From Halalkaliarchaeum sp. AArc-CO (lineage in GTDB: Archaea > Halobacteriota > Halobacteria > Halobacteriales > Haloferacaceae): 64,000 nucleotides of DNA. Where the stretch lies: the NCBI RefSeq assembly GCF_024972735.1, contig NZ_CP087723.1, forward strand, positions 2,356,001 through 2,420,000, read 5' to 3'. Below are positions 9,875 to 21,306 of this stretch, piece after piece. Made by a program: the position numbers and the translations under genes. The notes beneath the pieces were generated by a model. That model did not search any database, was not told the origin of the DNA, and was given only the letters and a program-made list of their open reading frames with translations. How positions within the stretch are numbered: position 1 is the first letter of the stretch; the number at the start of each line of letters is the position of its first letter.

Positions 9875-10715
9875 TCAGTCGCTATCGCCGTCTTCTTCGC
9901 GGGCGTCTTCGACCCACGCCGGTTCTGGCAGCGTCGTCTCGCCGACTTCGAGGTACTCGCTAGTTTCGACGACGTGTACGTCCTGTCCGTCCGTTTCGCC
10001 ATCGAACTCCTGGGTGAGTTCACGAATGATACCTCGTTCGTCGACGACGAGCGTCGCTTCGCCGTCTGTCACCGTCCCGGAAACGTCCCGGTCGCCCTCG
10101 AAGTCGGTTCCGGTGAACTGATAACAGGTCAGCTCCCCGCACTGCTGTGTCTCCTCGAACGTGAAGCTCCACTCGGAAATCGCCCCCGTTCCGGTACGTG
10201 CGTCGGAGCGCATCTCCGCTGTGAACTCGTCGGTCGACCGGTCGATCGAGTCGACGGAGTACTGGGTATCATCGCCGGCGATTTCGCGCACGTACATGGT
10301 GTCGCCCTCGGTGTAGAGAGTCAGCTGCTCGGGCGTGTCGCGGAACTCGTTGTCGAAGAGCTGCCGTTCGTGCTCGAGGTTCCAGGCTGTGTCGAGCGTC
10401 TGGTTTTCGAACCACGGGATCGGGTGATCCTCGCCGTCGTGGGACGTGGCGATCTCGGAGGCGACGGTGAAGCTTCCCGCGTCCATCACTGCCTCTATGT
10501 GCGCCCCCTCGAGCGCGTCGGCGTCGAGTTCGCCGTCTTCGATCCACGGCTGCTCTTCGGCCGCAGACTCGTCGTCCGTCTCGCCCGGCTCGGTCGCCGG
10601 CGTGTCGGTCGGTTCAGTCGGCGTCGCGTCCGGGTCGTCGCCCGGCGCGAGCGCGGTACAGCCCGCGGTGACCAGCAGAACTGCGACCGCGAGAATTGCA
10701 ATCGTTCGTCGCATG
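9875..10715 (-). CDS. Haloarchaeal lipoprotein of unknown function
   Basis: The protein has 280 residues from the ATG at 10715. It starts MRRTIAILAVAVLLVTAGC, a signal sequence ending in a lipobox (VTAGC), so it should be exported and lipid-anchored. A Thr/Pro/Glu-rich linker (DATPTEPTDTPATEPGE) of the kind common in haloarchaeal surface lipoproteins follows. The remaining region of about 210 residues looks like a beta-rich domain with repeated motifs such as LYTEGDTMYVRE and a disulfide-capable pair in QQCGELTCYQF. It resembles haloarchaeal DUF7537-like lipoproteins, which have no known role; the family assignment is tentative. It lies on the minus strand between nusA and the RecA-like gene, an unusual place for it. 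Confidence 0.75.
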
Positions 10716-10853
10716 GCTCGTCTGCGGGGCCCCCGGTACAAAATCGCAGCGATCACAGCTGCCAGTCAACTGCTCCGGGGTCACCCCCCGAGGCACGCTC
10801 CCTGTTATCTCTGTAGAAACCGCTCCCCGGAAAAACGGCGGGTCGGGCTCCAG

Positions 10854-11273
10854 CTACGTGAGCTGGACGTCGTCGACGTCGTGATGCCGCCCCGCGAGCC
10901 GGCGTGCCGCCTCGATGTTCCGCCCGTCGGTGCCGATCGCGACCCCGCGGTCGGCCGGCTCGACTTCGACGTACGCCACCCGATCGTTCTGCTCGGAGAT
11001 CGTCACGCCCCTCACCGCTGCCGGTGCGAGCGCGTTCGCCACGAACGCCTCCGGCGTCTCGGCGTACTCGACCAGCTGGACCTGCCGCCCCAGCTCCGCT
11101 TGCACGCGATCGACTGTCCGGCCGCCCGGTCCGATCGCCTCGCGCATCTCACCGGGCGGGACGACAAACACCAGACGGTCCTCCTCGACCAGGCAGTCGC
11201 GCGGCGCAACCCCCGTCAACTCGTCGAAGCGACCGATGTACCTGCGTGCCGCATCCGAGAGGGTCACCCGCAT
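10854..11273 (-). CDS. nusA: NusA-like transcription factor
   Basis: Archaeal NusA, which consists of two KH RNA-binding domains without the bacterial N-terminal and S1 domains. The 139 residues match the family length. Each KH domain shows its GxxG loop: IGPGGRTVD near residue 50 and IGTDGRNIE near residue 114. It begins MRVTLSDAARRYIGRF. It follows rpoA'' by six bases on the same strand and is the last gene of the rpo operon here. Its usual downstream neighbours, rpsL and rpsG, are displaced by two inserted genes. Confidence 0.95.
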   Translation of the reverse strand: MRVTLSDAARRYIGRFDELTGVAPRDCLVEEDRLVFVVPPGEMREAIGPGGRTVDRVQAELGRQVQLVEYAETPEAFVANALAPAAVRGVTISEQNDRVAYVEVEPADRGVAIGTDGRNIEAARRLAGRHHDVDDVQLT

Positions 11274-11279
11274 CGCCGA

Positions 11280-13115
11280 TCAGTCGTCCGACCTGGGGGC
11301 GGAGCCGCCAGTCGTCCCCATCCGGAGATCGACGTCGCCGGTGCCAAGCGAGATCGGCTTGCCGACGATGACGTTCTCGATGACGCCGTCGAGTTCGTCG
11401 CGCTCGCCGTGGATCGCAGCGTCGAGCAGGTGGTTCACCGTCACCTCGAACGCCGCCCGGGCGAGCACGGAGTCCTTCGAGCCGGAGATGCCGTGGCGAC
11501 CGATCGACTCGATCGTACCCCTGTTCGTCATGATGTCTGCCACCAGCATCAGGTGCCTGACGTTGACGTCGCCCAGCCCCTGCTCTTCGAGGGTGGTGTT
11601 CGTCTCGTTGATGATCGCCTCGCGGGCCGCCTCGACGCCCAGCGTCCGGTAGATCTCGTGGATGTTGTTACACGTCGTCCGGGTCGGATCGACGCCCTCG
11701 ATTTCGAGGACGTCGCCGAACGCCGACCCCTCGGTGTAGAGGACGAACTCCTCGCCGTCGTCGGTCTCCTCCTTCCGGATGACGACGCGGTCGACCTCCT
11801 CGATCCCCTTGAAGACGACGTCGCGCAGCTGTTCGACCAGCTGGAGCAGCTGTCGATAGGAGGGGCTCGGCGGGCCGAACTCGACCAGCGTCCCCTGCTG
11901 GCGGGTGTCGACTCCCAGCGCGTCTTCGATCGTCTCGGCGATCTCTTCTGCCACGACGTTCGGGTCGTCGTAGGTCGGCCAGCGCTCCAGCAGCGTCTCC
12001 TCGTTGAGGTCGATCTGGACGAGCATGTCGGCGACGTTCGTCGAGACGTCCCCAAGCGCGAGGATCTTCGTCGCTTCGATCGACCACACCACCTCGTGGG
12101 CTTTGTCGCGGTTGTCCGCGTACTCGCCCTCGAGATAGACGGTCATCATCGGCGTGTCGGGGGTCTTCCGGGCGTCCACCAGCTCGATGAGGCGTGGCAG
12201 GCCCTGGGTGACGTCGATCTCGGCGACGCCGGCGTAGTGGAAGGTGTTCATCGTGTTGTGCGTCACGACGCCTTCCGCGGTGGTGAACGTCTCCAGGCCC
12301 TCGACGGAGAGGTCGTACACGTACTCGTGCCCGCTGGTGACCGGCTCGATCGACTCGATCCGATCCCAGGCGACAGTTTCGGCATACTGGTCGACATTTG
12401 CGGTCGGCGACGCAGCCACACCGCCGTCAGTCAACGTCTGTTCGGATTCGAAATCTGTGAAATCGGCACGTGCGATTTCCGGATCGAACTCGCCGACGAC
12501 AGGGAGCTCCTCGCCTTCCTCAAGGGAGTCGCCGGCTACCGGCACGATCTCATCGTTCTCTTTAATCACGAACGAGTGGGCCTTCGTCGCCCGAATCGTT
12601 CGGCCGGATTCGAGTTCGAACTCCAGCAACTCGTCGGGAGTCTCGTGTCGACTGACTTCCTCGACAGCTTTCCACCGCACCTGTTCGTCTTCACCGAGGC
12701 TCAGTGCTTCCATGCCATCGGGGGCCAGCGCAACTTCGTGTCCGTCAAACGTTCGCGTCTCTCCGGACTCCATGACGTCGTCGACGAGCGTTCCGATATC
12801 GACGATGTCGGTCTCACCGTCCTGTCGGACGATTATCCGTTCATCGGCCGGGACGCTCATCTGCGTTCCCGGCTCCCCGATCGACTGGGCGCTGACGGTT
12901 CCCACTGGATCGAGCGGATCGACCCGCGTCTGGCGGTAGCGGTTCTCGACCGCTTCCGCGATATCGCTCGCCTGTTCGATGCTGACCGAGCCGTACTCGC
13001 CGGCCTTCCGGTCGATGGTCGCGTACACCTCGTCTTTGAGGCGACGCGGGAGTTCGGTGTCCTCGACGATCGCCTCCATGTCCTCGGTGACGTTGGGGTA
13101 GTCGGCTTCAGTCAT
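11280..13115 (-). CDS. rpoA2: DNA-directed RNA polymerase subunit A'' with intein
   Basis: C-terminal half of the largest catalytic subunit, including the bridge-helix-adjacent and jaw regions. The precursor is 611 residues; removal of the 201-residue intein (residues 87-287) leaves 410, normal for haloarchaea. The extein junction rejoins GEPGTQM to [12 protein letters not shown], one of the most conserved segments of the subunit near the trigger loop. The N-terminus [17 protein letters not shown] and the C-terminus [12 protein letters not shown] are typical. It overlaps the end of rpoA1 by eight bases, implying coupled translation. Production of active polymerase therefore depends on protein splicing here and in A'. 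Confidence 0.97.
   Translation of the reverse strand: MTEADYPNVTEDMEAIVEDTELPRRLKDEVYATIDRKAGEYGSVSIEQASDIAEAVENRYRQTRVDPLDPVGTVSAQSIGEPGTQMSVPADERIIVRQDGETDIVDIGTLVDDVMESGETRTFDGHEVALAPDGMEALSLGEDEQVRWKAVEEVSRHETPDELLEFELESGRTIRATKAHSFVIKENDEIVPVAGDSLEEGEELPVVGEFDPEIARADFTDFESEQTLTDGGVAASPTANVDQYAETVAWDRIESIEPVTSGHEYVYDLSVEGLETFTTAEGVVTHNTMNTFHYAGVAEIDVTQGLPRLIELVDARKTPDTPMMTVYLEGEYADNRDKAHEVVWSIEATKILALGDVSTNVADMLVQIDLNEETLLERWPTYDDPNVVAEEIAETIEDALGVDTRQQGTLVEFGPPSPSYRQLLQLVEQLRDVVFKGIEEVDRVVIRKEETDDGEEFVLYTEGSAFGDVLEIEGVDPTRTTCNNIHEIYRTLGVEAAREAIINETNTTLEEQGLGDVNVRHLMLVADIMTNRGTIESIGRHGISGSKDSVLARAAFEVTVNHLLDAAIHGERDELDGVIENVIVGKPISLGTGDVDLRMGTTGGSAPRSDD
12255..12857 (-). other. Mini-intein in RpoA''
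   Basis: 201 residues with no extein counterpart. It starts with Ser ([15 protein letters not shown]), an allowed intein nucleophile. It carries a block B TxxH in TKAHSFV (about residues 91-97) and block [15 protein letters not shown] followed by VVTHN, with the usual penultimate His and terminal Asn. The next extein residue is Thr. The stretch between blocks B and F is only about 70 residues, with no LAGLIDADG or HNH motif, so the homing endonuclease is absent. Confidence 0.93.
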
Positions 13116-16100
13116 CGGATTCCACCTCCGTATCGAGGCCCTGTGCTTTGTCCAGGCCCGGACCGGCGTACTCCGAGAGGTTCGTCGGCGGCTCCCGGCG
13201 ACCCAGGAACTCCTCGCGCTCCTCCTCGGAGTCGAACTCCGCTTCGAGCACCCTGTCTGCGATCTGGTCGACGTCGATGTCGTTGTCCTCGCTGGAGGAG
13301 ACCCGCACCGGGGAGGTGCCGTCCTCGCCGAACTCGAACTGGACGATCGTGTCCGAGGTGTCCCGGACGGTGCCGTCGTACTGCGCCTCCAGTTCCGAGA
13401 GTGCGTTGATCAGCCGGCGCTGCAAGTAGCCGGACTTCGAGGTCCGCACCGCCGTGTCGACCAGCCCCTCGCGGCCGCCCATGGCGTGGAAGAAGAACTC
13501 CTTGGGCGTGAGCCCGCCGCGGTAGGAGTTCTCCACGAATCCGTGTGCGTCCGCCGAGAGGTCGTTGGGTTCGAAGTGCGACAGCGTCCGGTCCTCGTAG
13601 CCGCGATTGATCCGCTCGCCGCGCACTGCCTGCTGGCCGACACAGCCGGCCATCTGGGTGAGGTTGAGCATCGAACCGCGGGCGCCGGACTGGGCCATCA
13701 CGACCGCCGGGTTGTCCTCCGTAAAGTGCTGTTCGGCGATGTCGCCGGCGGAGTCGCGTGCCTTGCCCAGCGTCTGCATGATCTTCATCTCCAGCGTCTC
13801 GTCGACCGTCCGGCCGGGAAGGCTCTCGAGTTCCCCGACCTGGTACGTTTCGATGAGCTCCTCGACCCGGTCGTAAGCGCTTTGAATCGCCTCGTTGACC
13901 TGCTCTTCGGCCTGCTGTGGGATCGACTCGTCGTCGATCCCGATCGAGAAGCCGAAGTGCATGATCGCCCGCATCGCCAACGCGGCGACCTCGTTCACGA
14001 ACACGCGGGCGCGGGTCTCCCCGTACACCTTGGTGATGGTGTCGACGATCTCGCCGCCGAACTCGCCGACCCCCTCCGAGTCGATCGTCCCCTCGAGCAG
14101 CTCGCCGTTCTCGATGACGACTGTGTCGCCGGCCTCGCTCGTGAACTCCATCGTCAGGTCGTCGGGGAGCAGCAGCGAGAAGATGCTCCGGCCGGTCCAG
14201 TAGGACCCCTGCTCGTTTTCGCCGTCCGGCTCGGGGAGGTCGTCGATCCGGGTCGCACGCAGCAGGTCCAGCGCCTGCGTCTCCGTGAACTCCGGATCCT
14301 CGTGGGTGAGCAGATACATCCCGGAGATGTGGTCCTGGATCGCCCCGATAATGTTCTCGCCGAACCGGGGGCTGAGGATCTGCTCTTGAACCCGCATCAG
14401 TACCCGCGCCTCCGCGCGGGCCTCCTCGTTTTGCAGCGCGTGCATGTTCATCTCGTCGCCGTCGAAGTCGGCGTTATAGGGTGGGCAATTGCTTCCGACA
14501 AATTCGTTCGTAATAAACCGGTGCGCGTCGTCAACCGTGGTGACGTCGTACACGCGTTCTTCGGGGACCTCCTCGATCGCTGAGATCGGTTCCCGGATTA
14601 GACCTTCGCTCTCGTCGACGACGCGGTCGCTCTTCCAGACGTCATACCCCGGGAAGTCGTTCGCTCGCGGCTGAACGATGTCACGCTGTCGCCAGCGCCT
14701 CACTCGCTTCGGATCCACGTCGTGCTCTTCGGCGAGTTCGGTTAGCTCCCCGTATTCCCCGTTCGCGGTGCGTGCAGCCGTCGCGATCCTCGCGAGCCGG
14801 TCGAGTTCGTCGATCTTCTCCGATAGATACGCGTACGCGAAGCGTGCCTCCGCGTCGGCTGCCCGGTTGTACGTATAGCCGATGCGGCCAAAGAGGTTCC
14901 GAAGCGCCTCCTGTCCGGCGTCGAGTTCGGCCGATAGCGTCGTCGAGATGGACCCGTCAACGCGCCGGTTTCCGTCGTCCTCGCGGACGTTCGAGATGCG
15001 GGTTCCGAACTCCTCAAGGAGTTCGTTCACGTCCCCGATGAACCGGCGTCCGGAATCGAACACATCGTCGGTCTTGGCGACTTTGAAGACGGGCTGTTTG
15101 AACAGCTTCGATCCTCGCGGTGCCGGTGTCGAGAGTTCGGCGCCGAAGTACGCACTGAGGAAGTTCCGCTTGACGGCTTTCGGGCCGGTCATAACCCAGT
15201 CGGGAACGGTGAACTCTGCGGTCGTCTTGTCCCCGGCCGGCACACCCAGCGCGGCCATGAACGTGGCCAGGGGCTTGCTGCGAAGTTCCATCGCGTAGCC
15301 GCCCCCGGACACGTCGACCGTCGAACCGTCGGCCGCGACGATCTGTGCTTCGTTTTCCTTGTACCGGGGGTCCTCGGGTTCGAAGCCGAGGCGTTCGAGA
15401 TCCATCCGGATCTCCCCCAACTCCTCTCGAGGGGCCCGGAAGATCAGTCGGGCACGGTGTCCGTCGAGTTCCAGCGTCCCGTCACCGAACAGATGGCCGA
15501 TCAAACGGGCGGCGGCGACCCCATTCCGTGAGTGAACGTCGAACGGGAGCAGTCCCTCGAGGTTCTCGAGAGTGTACTCGAGATACGTTTCCGGGGGGGC
15601 AGCGGCCCGGATGTCCCCCTCGGTTATGGCGGTCTGTTCCCGTGCGTCGGGCTCGAACTCGGGGAGGTCGATCGGACGCCGAACCAGGCGGTCGCCTTCC
15701 GACAGTTCTTCGACTCGAACGAGGCCGTCGGGCGTCTGGAGCGGATGGTCCGACGTGGCGACGATCTCGCCGCCCGACGCCGTCTCGATCCGATTGACGC
15801 TAGCCCCGTAATCGCTCGGTCGAAGCGACCAGAAGTCCTGCAGGCCAGTCCCCCTGAGTTCGCCGTCCCCGGGATCGTACGTAGAGACGACCTCCTCGTT
15901 CCAGTCGTTCTCGAGGTTCTCGATCCGACGTTCGTAACCGCCACAGTCGACCCGCGTATCCCCGGCCACGCACACAGTCGTGTTGAGCCGGAACGTCTTG
16001 TACGGCATCACCACGACCTCGTGAGCCATGATCGACATCCGGTGCAGCGACGGCTGCCGGTTGAAGATCACGATGTCGCCGTCGACCAGGTGACGGTTGA

Positions 16101-17532
16101 CCTCCCAGTCGACTTCGACCTTATCGGCGAGTTCCTCGCAGTTCTTCTCGGTGACCTTCAGCCGACGACCGTCCGGCCGTCGGACGTAGTTCGCACCGGG
16201 GTGGTCTTCGGGACCGTTCCTGACGTACTGTCTGGCCCGGTCGAGGTTCCGTTCGGTCACGTTCATCGTCTGGGTCATCTCCTTTGCGACCCGGTCCGGA
16301 ACGCCGACCTCGTTCAGCGAGAGGGTCGGGTCCGGCGAGATGACCGTCCGGGCGGAGAAGTTCACGCGCTTGCCGGACAGCGAGCCCCGGAAGCGCCCCT
16401 CCTTGCCCTTCAGTCGCTGAGAGAGCGTCTTGAGGGGGCGACCCGACCGGTGACGTGCCGGCGGCGTGCCGGAGATTTCGTTGTCGATGAACGTCGTGAC
16501 GTGGTACTGGAGCAGTTCCCAGAGGTCCTCGATGATGAGCTGTGGCGCGCCGGCCTCGCGGTTCTCCATGAACCGCTGGTTGATCCGGATGATGTCGACC
16601 AGCTTGTGGGTGAGATCGTCCTCCGAGCGCTGGCCGTTGTCTAGCGTGATCGACGGCCTTGCGGTCACCGGCGGTACCGGCAACACGGTGAGGATCATCC
16701 ACTCCGGGCGAGAGTTCTCGGCGTTGATCCCGAGTACCCGGAGGTCCTCGTCCGGGATGTCCTCGAACCAGTCGCGGATGTCGGAGGGCATCAGCTTGTT
16801 CATGTCCTCCTCGGTGAGGTCCACGTCGAGTTCTTTCTCCAGGCTCCGACGGTCCTCCTTCCGGGGGCGGAACTCGCCAGAGAGGATCTGATTGACCCGT
16901 TCGAGGGCGATGTCCGTTTCTTCGGCGAGCTCCTGGGGCGAGATCCCGCGGTCGTCCTCGTCGTCGGGATCGGGCTGCATCGCGTCGGCGATGCGCTCGG
17001 AGTAGTTCCCGGCCAGGACGTCCTGGACCTCGTAGTAGGTCGTGGGCTTTTCGTGTTTGATGTCCGCCTGCGGCGACCCACAGTGGGGACAGCGACTTGC
17101 CTTGCGAGCCTGCCGCACCGCCGCTTTCAACACGTCGTTGGGGTCGTTCCCCAGCTCCCGAGTCCGTTCGAGTTTCTCGCGGAACTCCTCCATCTCGTCG
17201 GGCATCAACGCGAGCCGTCCACACTCCCTGCAGGTCGACCGCAGGAGCCGGCGGATCAGCTTCGCGAATCCGACGTGGATCACCGGCGCGGCGAGTTCGA
17301 TGTGTCCGAAGTGGCCGTTACAGGAGCCGGAGTGTTTGCCGCAGGTGCGACACTCCAGACCCGGATCGATGACGCCGAGACGGGGGTCCATGAGCCCCAT
17401 GTCGATCGGGTAGCCGTCGTCGTCGTACGTGTCCGCCGTGATGACCTTCGTCGCGGACATGTCCCGATACGTCTCCGGATCCATCAGTCCGAAGCTGATT
17501 CCGCCGATCGTTTTGGGTGATTGCATTGCCAT
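13108..17532 (-). CDS. rpoA1: DNA-directed RNA polymerase subunit A' with intein
   Basis: N-terminal part of the largest subunit, with the clamp zinc sites ([17 protein letters not shown] and CPHCGS) and the active-site Mg loop NADFDGDE. The precursor is 1474 residues; the intein occupies 521-1015 and the spliced product would be 979, the usual length. The intein splits FRLNTTV from [14 protein letters not shown], eight residues before the catalytic Asp triad begins, so unspliced protein must be inactive. Other landmarks are [17 protein letters not shown] and the FNRQPSLHR segment. The start could be this ATG or one two codons on. The gene starts one base after the rpoB' stop. Confidence 0.97.
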   Translation of the reverse strand: MAMQSPKTIGGISFGLMDPETYRDMSATKVITADTYDDDGYPIDMGLMDPRLGVIDPGLECRTCGKHSGSCNGHFGHIELAAPVIHVGFAKLIRRLLRSTCRECGRLALMPDEMEEFREKLERTRELGNDPNDVLKAAVRQARKASRCPHCGSPQADIKHEKPTTYYEVQDVLAGNYSERIADAMQPDPDDEDDRGISPQELAEETDIALERVNQILSGEFRPRKEDRRSLEKELDVDLTEEDMNKLMPSDIRDWFEDIPDEDLRVLGINAENSRPEWMILTVLPVPPVTARPSITLDNGQRSEDDLTHKLVDIIRINQRFMENREAGAPQLIIEDLWELLQYHVTTFIDNEISGTPPARHRSGRPLKTLSQRLKGKEGRFRGSLSGKRVNFSARTVISPDPTLSLNEVGVPDRVAKEMTQTMNVTERNLDRARQYVRNGPEDHPGANYVRRPDGRRLKVTEKNCEELADKVEVDWEVNRHLVDGDIVIFNRQPSLHRMSIMAHEVVVMPYKTFRLNTTVCVAGDTRVDCGGYERRIENLENDWNEEVVSTYDPGDGELRGTGLQDFWSLRPSDYGASVNRIETASGGEIVATSDHPLQTPDGLVRVEELSEGDRLVRRPIDLPEFEPDAREQTAITEGDIRAAAPPETYLEYTLENLEGLLPFDVHSRNGVAAARLIGHLFGDGTLELDGHRARLIFRAPREELGEIRMDLERLGFEPEDPRYKENEAQIVAADGSTVDVSGGGYAMELRSKPLATFMAALGVPAGDKTTAEFTVPDWVMTGPKAVKRNFLSAYFGAELSTPAPRGSKLFKQPVFKVAKTDDVFDSGRRFIGDVNELLEEFGTRISNVREDDGNRRVDGSISTTLSAELDAGQEALRNLFGRIGYTYNRAADAEARFAYAYLSEKIDELDRLARIATAARTANGEYGELTELAEEHDVDPKRVRRWRQRDIVQPRANDFPGYDVWKSDRVVDESEGLIREPISAIEEVPEERVYDVTTVDDAHRFITNEFVGSNCPPYNADFDGDEMNMHALQNEEARAEARVLMRVQEQILSPRFGENIIGAIQDHISGMYLLTHEDPEFTETQALDLLRATRIDDLPEPDGENEQGSYWTGRSIFSLLLPDDLTMEFTSEAGDTVVIENGELLEGTIDSEGVGEFGGEIVDTITKVYGETRARVFVNEVAALAMRAIMHFGFSIGIDDESIPQQAEEQVNEAIQSAYDRVEELIETYQVGELESLPGRTVDETLEMKIMQTLGKARDSAGDIAEQHFTEDNPAVVMAQSGARGSMLNLTQMAGCVGQQAVRGERINRGYEDRTLSHFEPNDLSADAHGFVENSYRGGLTPKEFFFHAMGGREGLVDTAVRTSKSGYLQRRLINALSELEAQYDGTVRDTSDTIVQFEFGEDGTSPVRVSSSEDNDIDVDQIADRVLEAEFDSEEEREEFLGRREPPTNLSEYAGPGLDKAQGLDTEVESDD
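14488..15972 (-). other. 495-residue intein with endonuclease-like domain in RpoA'
   Basis: It begins [17 protein letters not shown] (block A, Cys1) and has block B as [10 protein letters not shown]. The central domain carries a LAGLIDADG-type block [15 protein letters not shown] (about residues 156-169), and a second, decayed-looking block, [10 protein letters not shown] (271-280). A helix-turn-helix-like segment ([20 protein letters not shown]) follows near 412-431. The end is [13 protein letters not shown] then NEFVGSN, with Cys as the next extein residue. The penultimate position is Ser, not the usual His, a tolerated but less common variant. Confidence 0.93.
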
Positions 17533-17533
17533 G

Positions 17534-19360
17534 TTAGACTGCGTCCTCCAGTTCGAGCTTCGGCCGGATGCCGAGCGCCTTCATCTCGTCGAGCAGGAGC
17601 TTGAACGCGTAGCTCACCTCGATCTCGTGGATGTTGTCGTCGTTGCCGGTGATCGGATCGTACACGCGGCGTTGCTCGACGTCCTCGACGGCGACCATCC
17701 CCGTGTCCGCGGAGACGTACACGTCCTCTCTGTCAGAGGAGTCGAGCAGCCGTTCCTTCAGCGCCATCGCGGCGCCGTGCCCGATGAGCACCTCACGTTC
17801 CATCTCGCCGACGCGCAGGCCACCCTCCCGGGCGCGCCCCTCCGTCGGCTGGCGGGTGAGCACCTGCACCGGCCCGCGGGAACGGGCGTGCAGCTTGTTC
17901 GAGACCATGTGGTACAGCTTGTGATAGAAGATGGTCCCGACAAAGATCTCCGCCTCGATCTTCTCTCCGGTGACTCCGGAGTACATGACCTCCTTTCCGC
18001 TGGAGTCGAAGCCGTGCTCCTCGAGCGCCTCGCGGAGTTCCTCTTCGTCCTCGCCCTGGAACGGCGTCCCGTCGACGCGGCGGCCCTCGAGGGATCCGAC
18101 CTTGCCCCCGAGCATCTCCAGCACGTGGCCGACCGTCATCCGAGACGGAAGCGCGTGGGGGTTCAAAACGAGGTCCGGCACCACGCCCTCCTCGGTGAAC
18201 GGCATGTCCTCCTGTGGGGCGAGGTGACCCACGACTCCCTTCTGTCCGTGTCGCGAGGCGAACTTGTCCCCGAGTTCGGGGATCCGCTCGTCGCGTACCG
18301 ACACCTTCGAGAGTTTCGAGCCGTCCTCGCCCTCCATCAGGGTGACGGTGTCGACCACGCCGTCCTCGCCCGATCGCATGGTCACACTGGTTTCGCGCCG
18401 TTTCTGCGGGGAGAGCCCGCCCATGTCGTCGGGCTCCTCGAGGAACCGCGGCGGCGACGTCTTCCCGAGCAACACCGAGTTCTCGTCGACCGGCGTCTCG
18501 GGGTTGACGAGGCCGTCCTCGTCGAGATGGGTGTATGCGTCCTCTCCGCGTGCGCCACGGACGTCCTGACTGGGGATCTCGAAGCGGTCCTCCTGCCCGC
18601 CGGGGTAGCGGCGTTCCTCGCCCTCGTAGGTCCGGAAGAAGTGCGACCGGGCGAGCGCGCGGTCGACAGATCCCTTGTTCATCACCAGCGCGTCCTCGAT
18701 GTTGAACCCCTCGTAGGACATCACGGCCACAACGAAGTTCTGGGCTGCGGGCCGCTTGTCGAAGCCGATCTGATCGCTCGTCTGGGTGTTCACCATCGCG
18801 AGCTGCGGGTAATGCAGGAGGTGCTGGCGGGTGTCCGGACGGATCCGGTAGTTCGCCGCCGGCAGGCCCAGCGACTGTTTCATCATCCCTGCCCCCATCG
18901 TAATACGGGGCGATGCGTTGTGCTCTGGGTAGGGGATCATTCCGGCGCCGATCCCGAAGATGAGCTGCGGGTCGACCTCGAGGTGAGTGTGTTTCGGCGT
19001 TAGCTCGTCCTCGTCGACGGCGACGTAGATGTCCTCCTCCTCCTCGGCGTCGATGAACTCGACGTAGCCGCGTTCGACGAGGTCCTCGAAGTCGATGTCG
19101 CCGCGTTCGAGCGCCTCGACGTGTTCCTCCTCGAGGAGGGGTTCGCCGTCCTCGACGACGATGAGTGGCCGTCTCGCCCGACCGGCGTCGGCGTTGACGA
19201 TGACCTCCTTGGTTCGGGGATTGACCGAGACGTTCACCATCCGGGAGATGTCGCCGCGGCGGCGCGCCTCCCTGATTCGTTCTGCGAGCTGTTCGGGGTC
19301 GGGATGTGTTCCGACCAGACTGCCGTTGACGAAAACTTTCGCGTCGCGTGCCTGAGCCAT
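17534..19360 (-). CDS. rpoB1: DNA-directed RNA polymerase subunit B' (rpoB1)
   Basis: C-terminal half of the second-largest subunit; split B genes are normal in halophilic archaea. The 608 residues begin [17 protein letters not shown]. Conserved segments include [30 protein letters not shown] and [14 protein letters not shown], plus [20 protein letters not shown] near the C-terminal anchor. Typical C-terminal zinc cysteines are not obvious, as in haloarchaeal homologues known to me. It lies between rpoB'' (10-base gap) and rpoA' (one-base gap) in the operon. Confidence 0.98.
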   Translation of the reverse strand: MAQARDAKVFVNGSLVGTHPDPEQLAERIREARRRGDISRMVNVSVNPRTKEVIVNADAGRARRPLIVVEDGEPLLEEEHVEALERGDIDFEDLVERGYVEFIDAEEEEDIYVAVDEDELTPKHTHLEVDPQLIFGIGAGMIPYPEHNASPRITMGAGMMKQSLGLPAANYRIRPDTRQHLLHYPQLAMVNTQTSDQIGFDKRPAAQNFVVAVMSYEGFNIEDALVMNKGSVDRALARSHFFRTYEGEERRYPGGQEDRFEIPSQDVRGARGEDAYTHLDEDGLVNPETPVDENSVLLGKTSPPRFLEEPDDMGGLSPQKRRETSVTMRSGEDGVVDTVTLMEGEDGSKLSKVSVRDERIPELGDKFASRHGQKGVVGHLAPQEDMPFTEEGVVPDLVLNPHALPSRMTVGHVLEMLGGKVGSLEGRRVDGTPFQGEDEEELREALEEHGFDSSGKEVMYSGVTGEKIEAEIFVGTIFYHKLYHMVSNKLHARSRGPVQVLTRQPTEGRAREGGLRVGEMEREVLIGHGAAMALKERLLDSSDREDVYVSADTGMVAVEDVEQRRVYDPITGNDDNIHEIEVSYAFKLLLDEMKALGIRPKLELEDAV

Positions 19361-19370
19361 GTTGTTGTAG

Positions 19371-20936
19371 TTAGTCGTCCGCCGTCGTTCGTTCGACGCC
19401 CTCGATTCCCGGGATCTCCTGGACCCCCATGGACGCCAGTTCCCGTTTGAGCCGCTGTTCGTCCTCGACGTTCTCCGACAGCTCCATCGCCTGCGCGAAG
19501 TTCTTCACCAGCCCACAGTTGGGGCCCTCGGGCGTTTCGGAGGGACAGATCCGTCCCCACTGTGTGGCGTGCAGGTCCCGTGCCTCGAAGTGGGGCTGTG
19601 AACGGGACAGCGGGGAGCGAAGCCGACGGAGATGCGAGAGAACGCCCATGTAATCGGTCCGGTCGACGAGCTGGGAGACGCCCGACCGGCCCCCCACCCA
19701 GTTACCCGTCGCGATCGGGTGTTCGAGCCGCTCGGTCAGGACGTCGGAACGGACGACCGTGCTGACCGTGAGGTTCCGGTTGCGCATGTTCGCCCGTTCG
19801 AGCTGGTATTTCACGTCGCGAGCGAGCTTGTTCAGCGCCGTCCGGAACAGGTCGGTCATCAGGTCTCCGGAAACCTTCAGCCGCTTGTTCGCGTAGTGGT
19901 CCTTGTCGTCGGCCTCCCGACGGCCGAGCGCGAGCTCGAAGCAGGCCTCCGCCATCCGGCAGAGGTAGTACGCCTTGTTGATCCGGACGTCCTCCTCGTC
20001 GACGCCCTCCTCGTGGAGATGCGGCAGCAGATACCGGTCGATTACGTAGTTGGCCCGCTTGAGCTGGTAGTTTTTGCCCTGGCCGGATGCGACGCGCTTG
20101 CCGAGCGTTTCGATGGCCTCCTCCTCGGTCTGGACTTCCGCCTCCTCCAGGTTCTCCAGCATGAACTTCACGATTTCCGGGTCGTCGGAGACCCGGTGAA
20201 CGATCTCCTCGTCGGACTCGAGCCCGAGGGCGCGAACGAGCGTCACAAAGTTGATCGAGCCGGACACGGAGGGGAACGACACCTCGAGGATGCCGTCTCG
20301 GGTCCGTTCACACAACACGAGCGCGCGGTACCCGCGGCGCTGTGAGAACGTCTTCGCGACCTGGATCTCGTCGCCGTACTTGGTGTCGTACTCCGCGAGG
20401 ATCTTGTTCGGCGCGAGGTCCTCGCTGGTCATCAACACGCGCTCGGAGCCGTTGACGATGAAGTAGCCGCCGGGATCGACGGGGTCCTCGCCGATGTCGA
20501 TCCGTTCGGTTTCGGAAAAGCCCGCCATGTTGCACTTCTTCGATCCGACCATGATCGGCATCCGGCCGACCTTCGTCTCCGTGGAGTCGACGACGGTCTC
20601 CGGCTCCTCCTCGCCGCCGCGGACGATCGACATCTCCATGAACACCGGCGCGGCGTAGGTGATGTTCCGAAGACGTGCCTCCTGGGGGTACAGCAGTTCC
20701 TCGCTGCCGTCCGCCTCGCGCACGCGGGGGGTCGCAACCCGGACGTCGCCGAGTTCGACGTAAACGGGCTCTTGTCCCTCCTTGTCGCCGATGTCCGTGT
20801 CGATCGTCTCTTTCTCGTCGACGACCTGCTGCATCCCCCGGTCGAGGAAGTTGTTGAACGACCGGAAGTGGTGTTCGGCGAGCCGTTCCTCCGAGAAATA
20901 CTCCCGCGAGATGACGCGTCTGTCCTGTCTGTTCAT
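19371..20936 (-). CDS. rpoB2: DNA-directed RNA polymerase subunit B'' (rpoB2)
   Basis: N-terminal half of the second-largest subunit (protrusion, lobe and fork), 521 residues. It starts [20 protein letters not shown] and contains [22 protein letters not shown] and the fork/rifampicin-site-like region [19 protein letters not shown] followed by [16 protein letters not shown]. Its start overlaps the end of rpoH by four bases (ATGA type), giving coupled translation. Confidence 0.98.
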   Translation of the reverse strand: MNRQDRRVISREYFSEERLAEHHFRSFNNFLDRGMQQVVDEKETIDTDIGDKEGQEPVYVELGDVRVATPRVREADGSEELLYPQEARLRNITYAAPVFMEMSIVRGGEEEPETVVDSTETKVGRMPIMVGSKKCNMAGFSETERIDIGEDPVDPGGYFIVNGSERVLMTSEDLAPNKILAEYDTKYGDEIQVAKTFSQRRGYRALVLCERTRDGILEVSFPSVSGSINFVTLVRALGLESDEEIVHRVSDDPEIVKFMLENLEEAEVQTEEEAIETLGKRVASGQGKNYQLKRANYVIDRYLLPHLHEEGVDEEDVRINKAYYLCRMAEACFELALGRREADDKDHYANKRLKVSGDLMTDLFRTALNKLARDVKYQLERANMRNRNLTVSTVVRSDVLTERLEHPIATGNWVGGRSGVSQLVDRTDYMGVLSHLRRLRSPLSRSQPHFEARDLHATQWGRICPSETPEGPNCGLVKNFAQAMELSENVEDEQRLKRELASMGVQEIPGIEGVERTTADD

Positions 20937-21163
20937 TCAACCACCAGTCGATACACGACTGCTCGGTCCGTCGTTCGGGAGTCCCGAATCACTTTCACCA
21001 CGTCGCCGGGCTCTGCACCCTCGGGCAACGCGGGATCTGTACGCTTGATCTTGGGCAAATTCGTCTTCCGGACGTTGTACTCCTCGAGGACTTCCTCGAC
21101 CGTCGAGGGATCATCGAGGAGAACGTGCTCCGGGACGAGTTCGTGTTGGCTTACGTCTACCAT
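20933..21163 (-). CDS. rpoH: DNA-directed RNA polymerase subunit H
   Basis: Small archaeal subunit homologous to the C-terminal domain of eukaryotic RPB5. The 76 residues match the family. It reads [18 protein letters not shown] and contains [11 protein letters not shown] and [13 protein letters not shown], the signature of the subunit. It is the first gene of the rpoH-rpoB''-rpoB'-rpoA'-rpoA''-nusA operon, with a promoter about 65 bases upstream. Confidence 0.97.
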   Translation of the reverse strand: MVDVSQHELVPEHVLLDDPSTVEEVLEEYNVRKTNLPKIKRTDPALPEGAEPGDVVKVIRDSRTTDRAVVYRLVVE

Positions 21164-21224
21164 GGGTCTGGCTCGCTGTGGGGAGAAGCGGTCACGAGAT
21201 ACTACAGTCGATTAACAGGGCCAC

Positions 21225-21234
21225 TCATTTAAGC
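21225..21234 (-). promoter_or_regulatory. rpo operon promoter
   Basis: Minus-strand CGCTTAAATG, a good TATA element, lies about 66 bases before the rpoH ATG and implies a leader of roughly 40 bases. Confidence 0.5.
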
Positions 21235-21306
21235 GTTGCCAACCGCGACAGAAACGACCAGCTCATCGGACCGCGACGTGACAACTCGAAACATGAATGC
21301 GATAGG

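Noticed and set aside
10446-13409. 987-codon open frame on the plus strand
   Set aside because: It lies antisense to nusA and rpoA'' and only reflects third-position G/C bias; its translation is rich in Arg, Asp, Val and His patterns typical of shadows.
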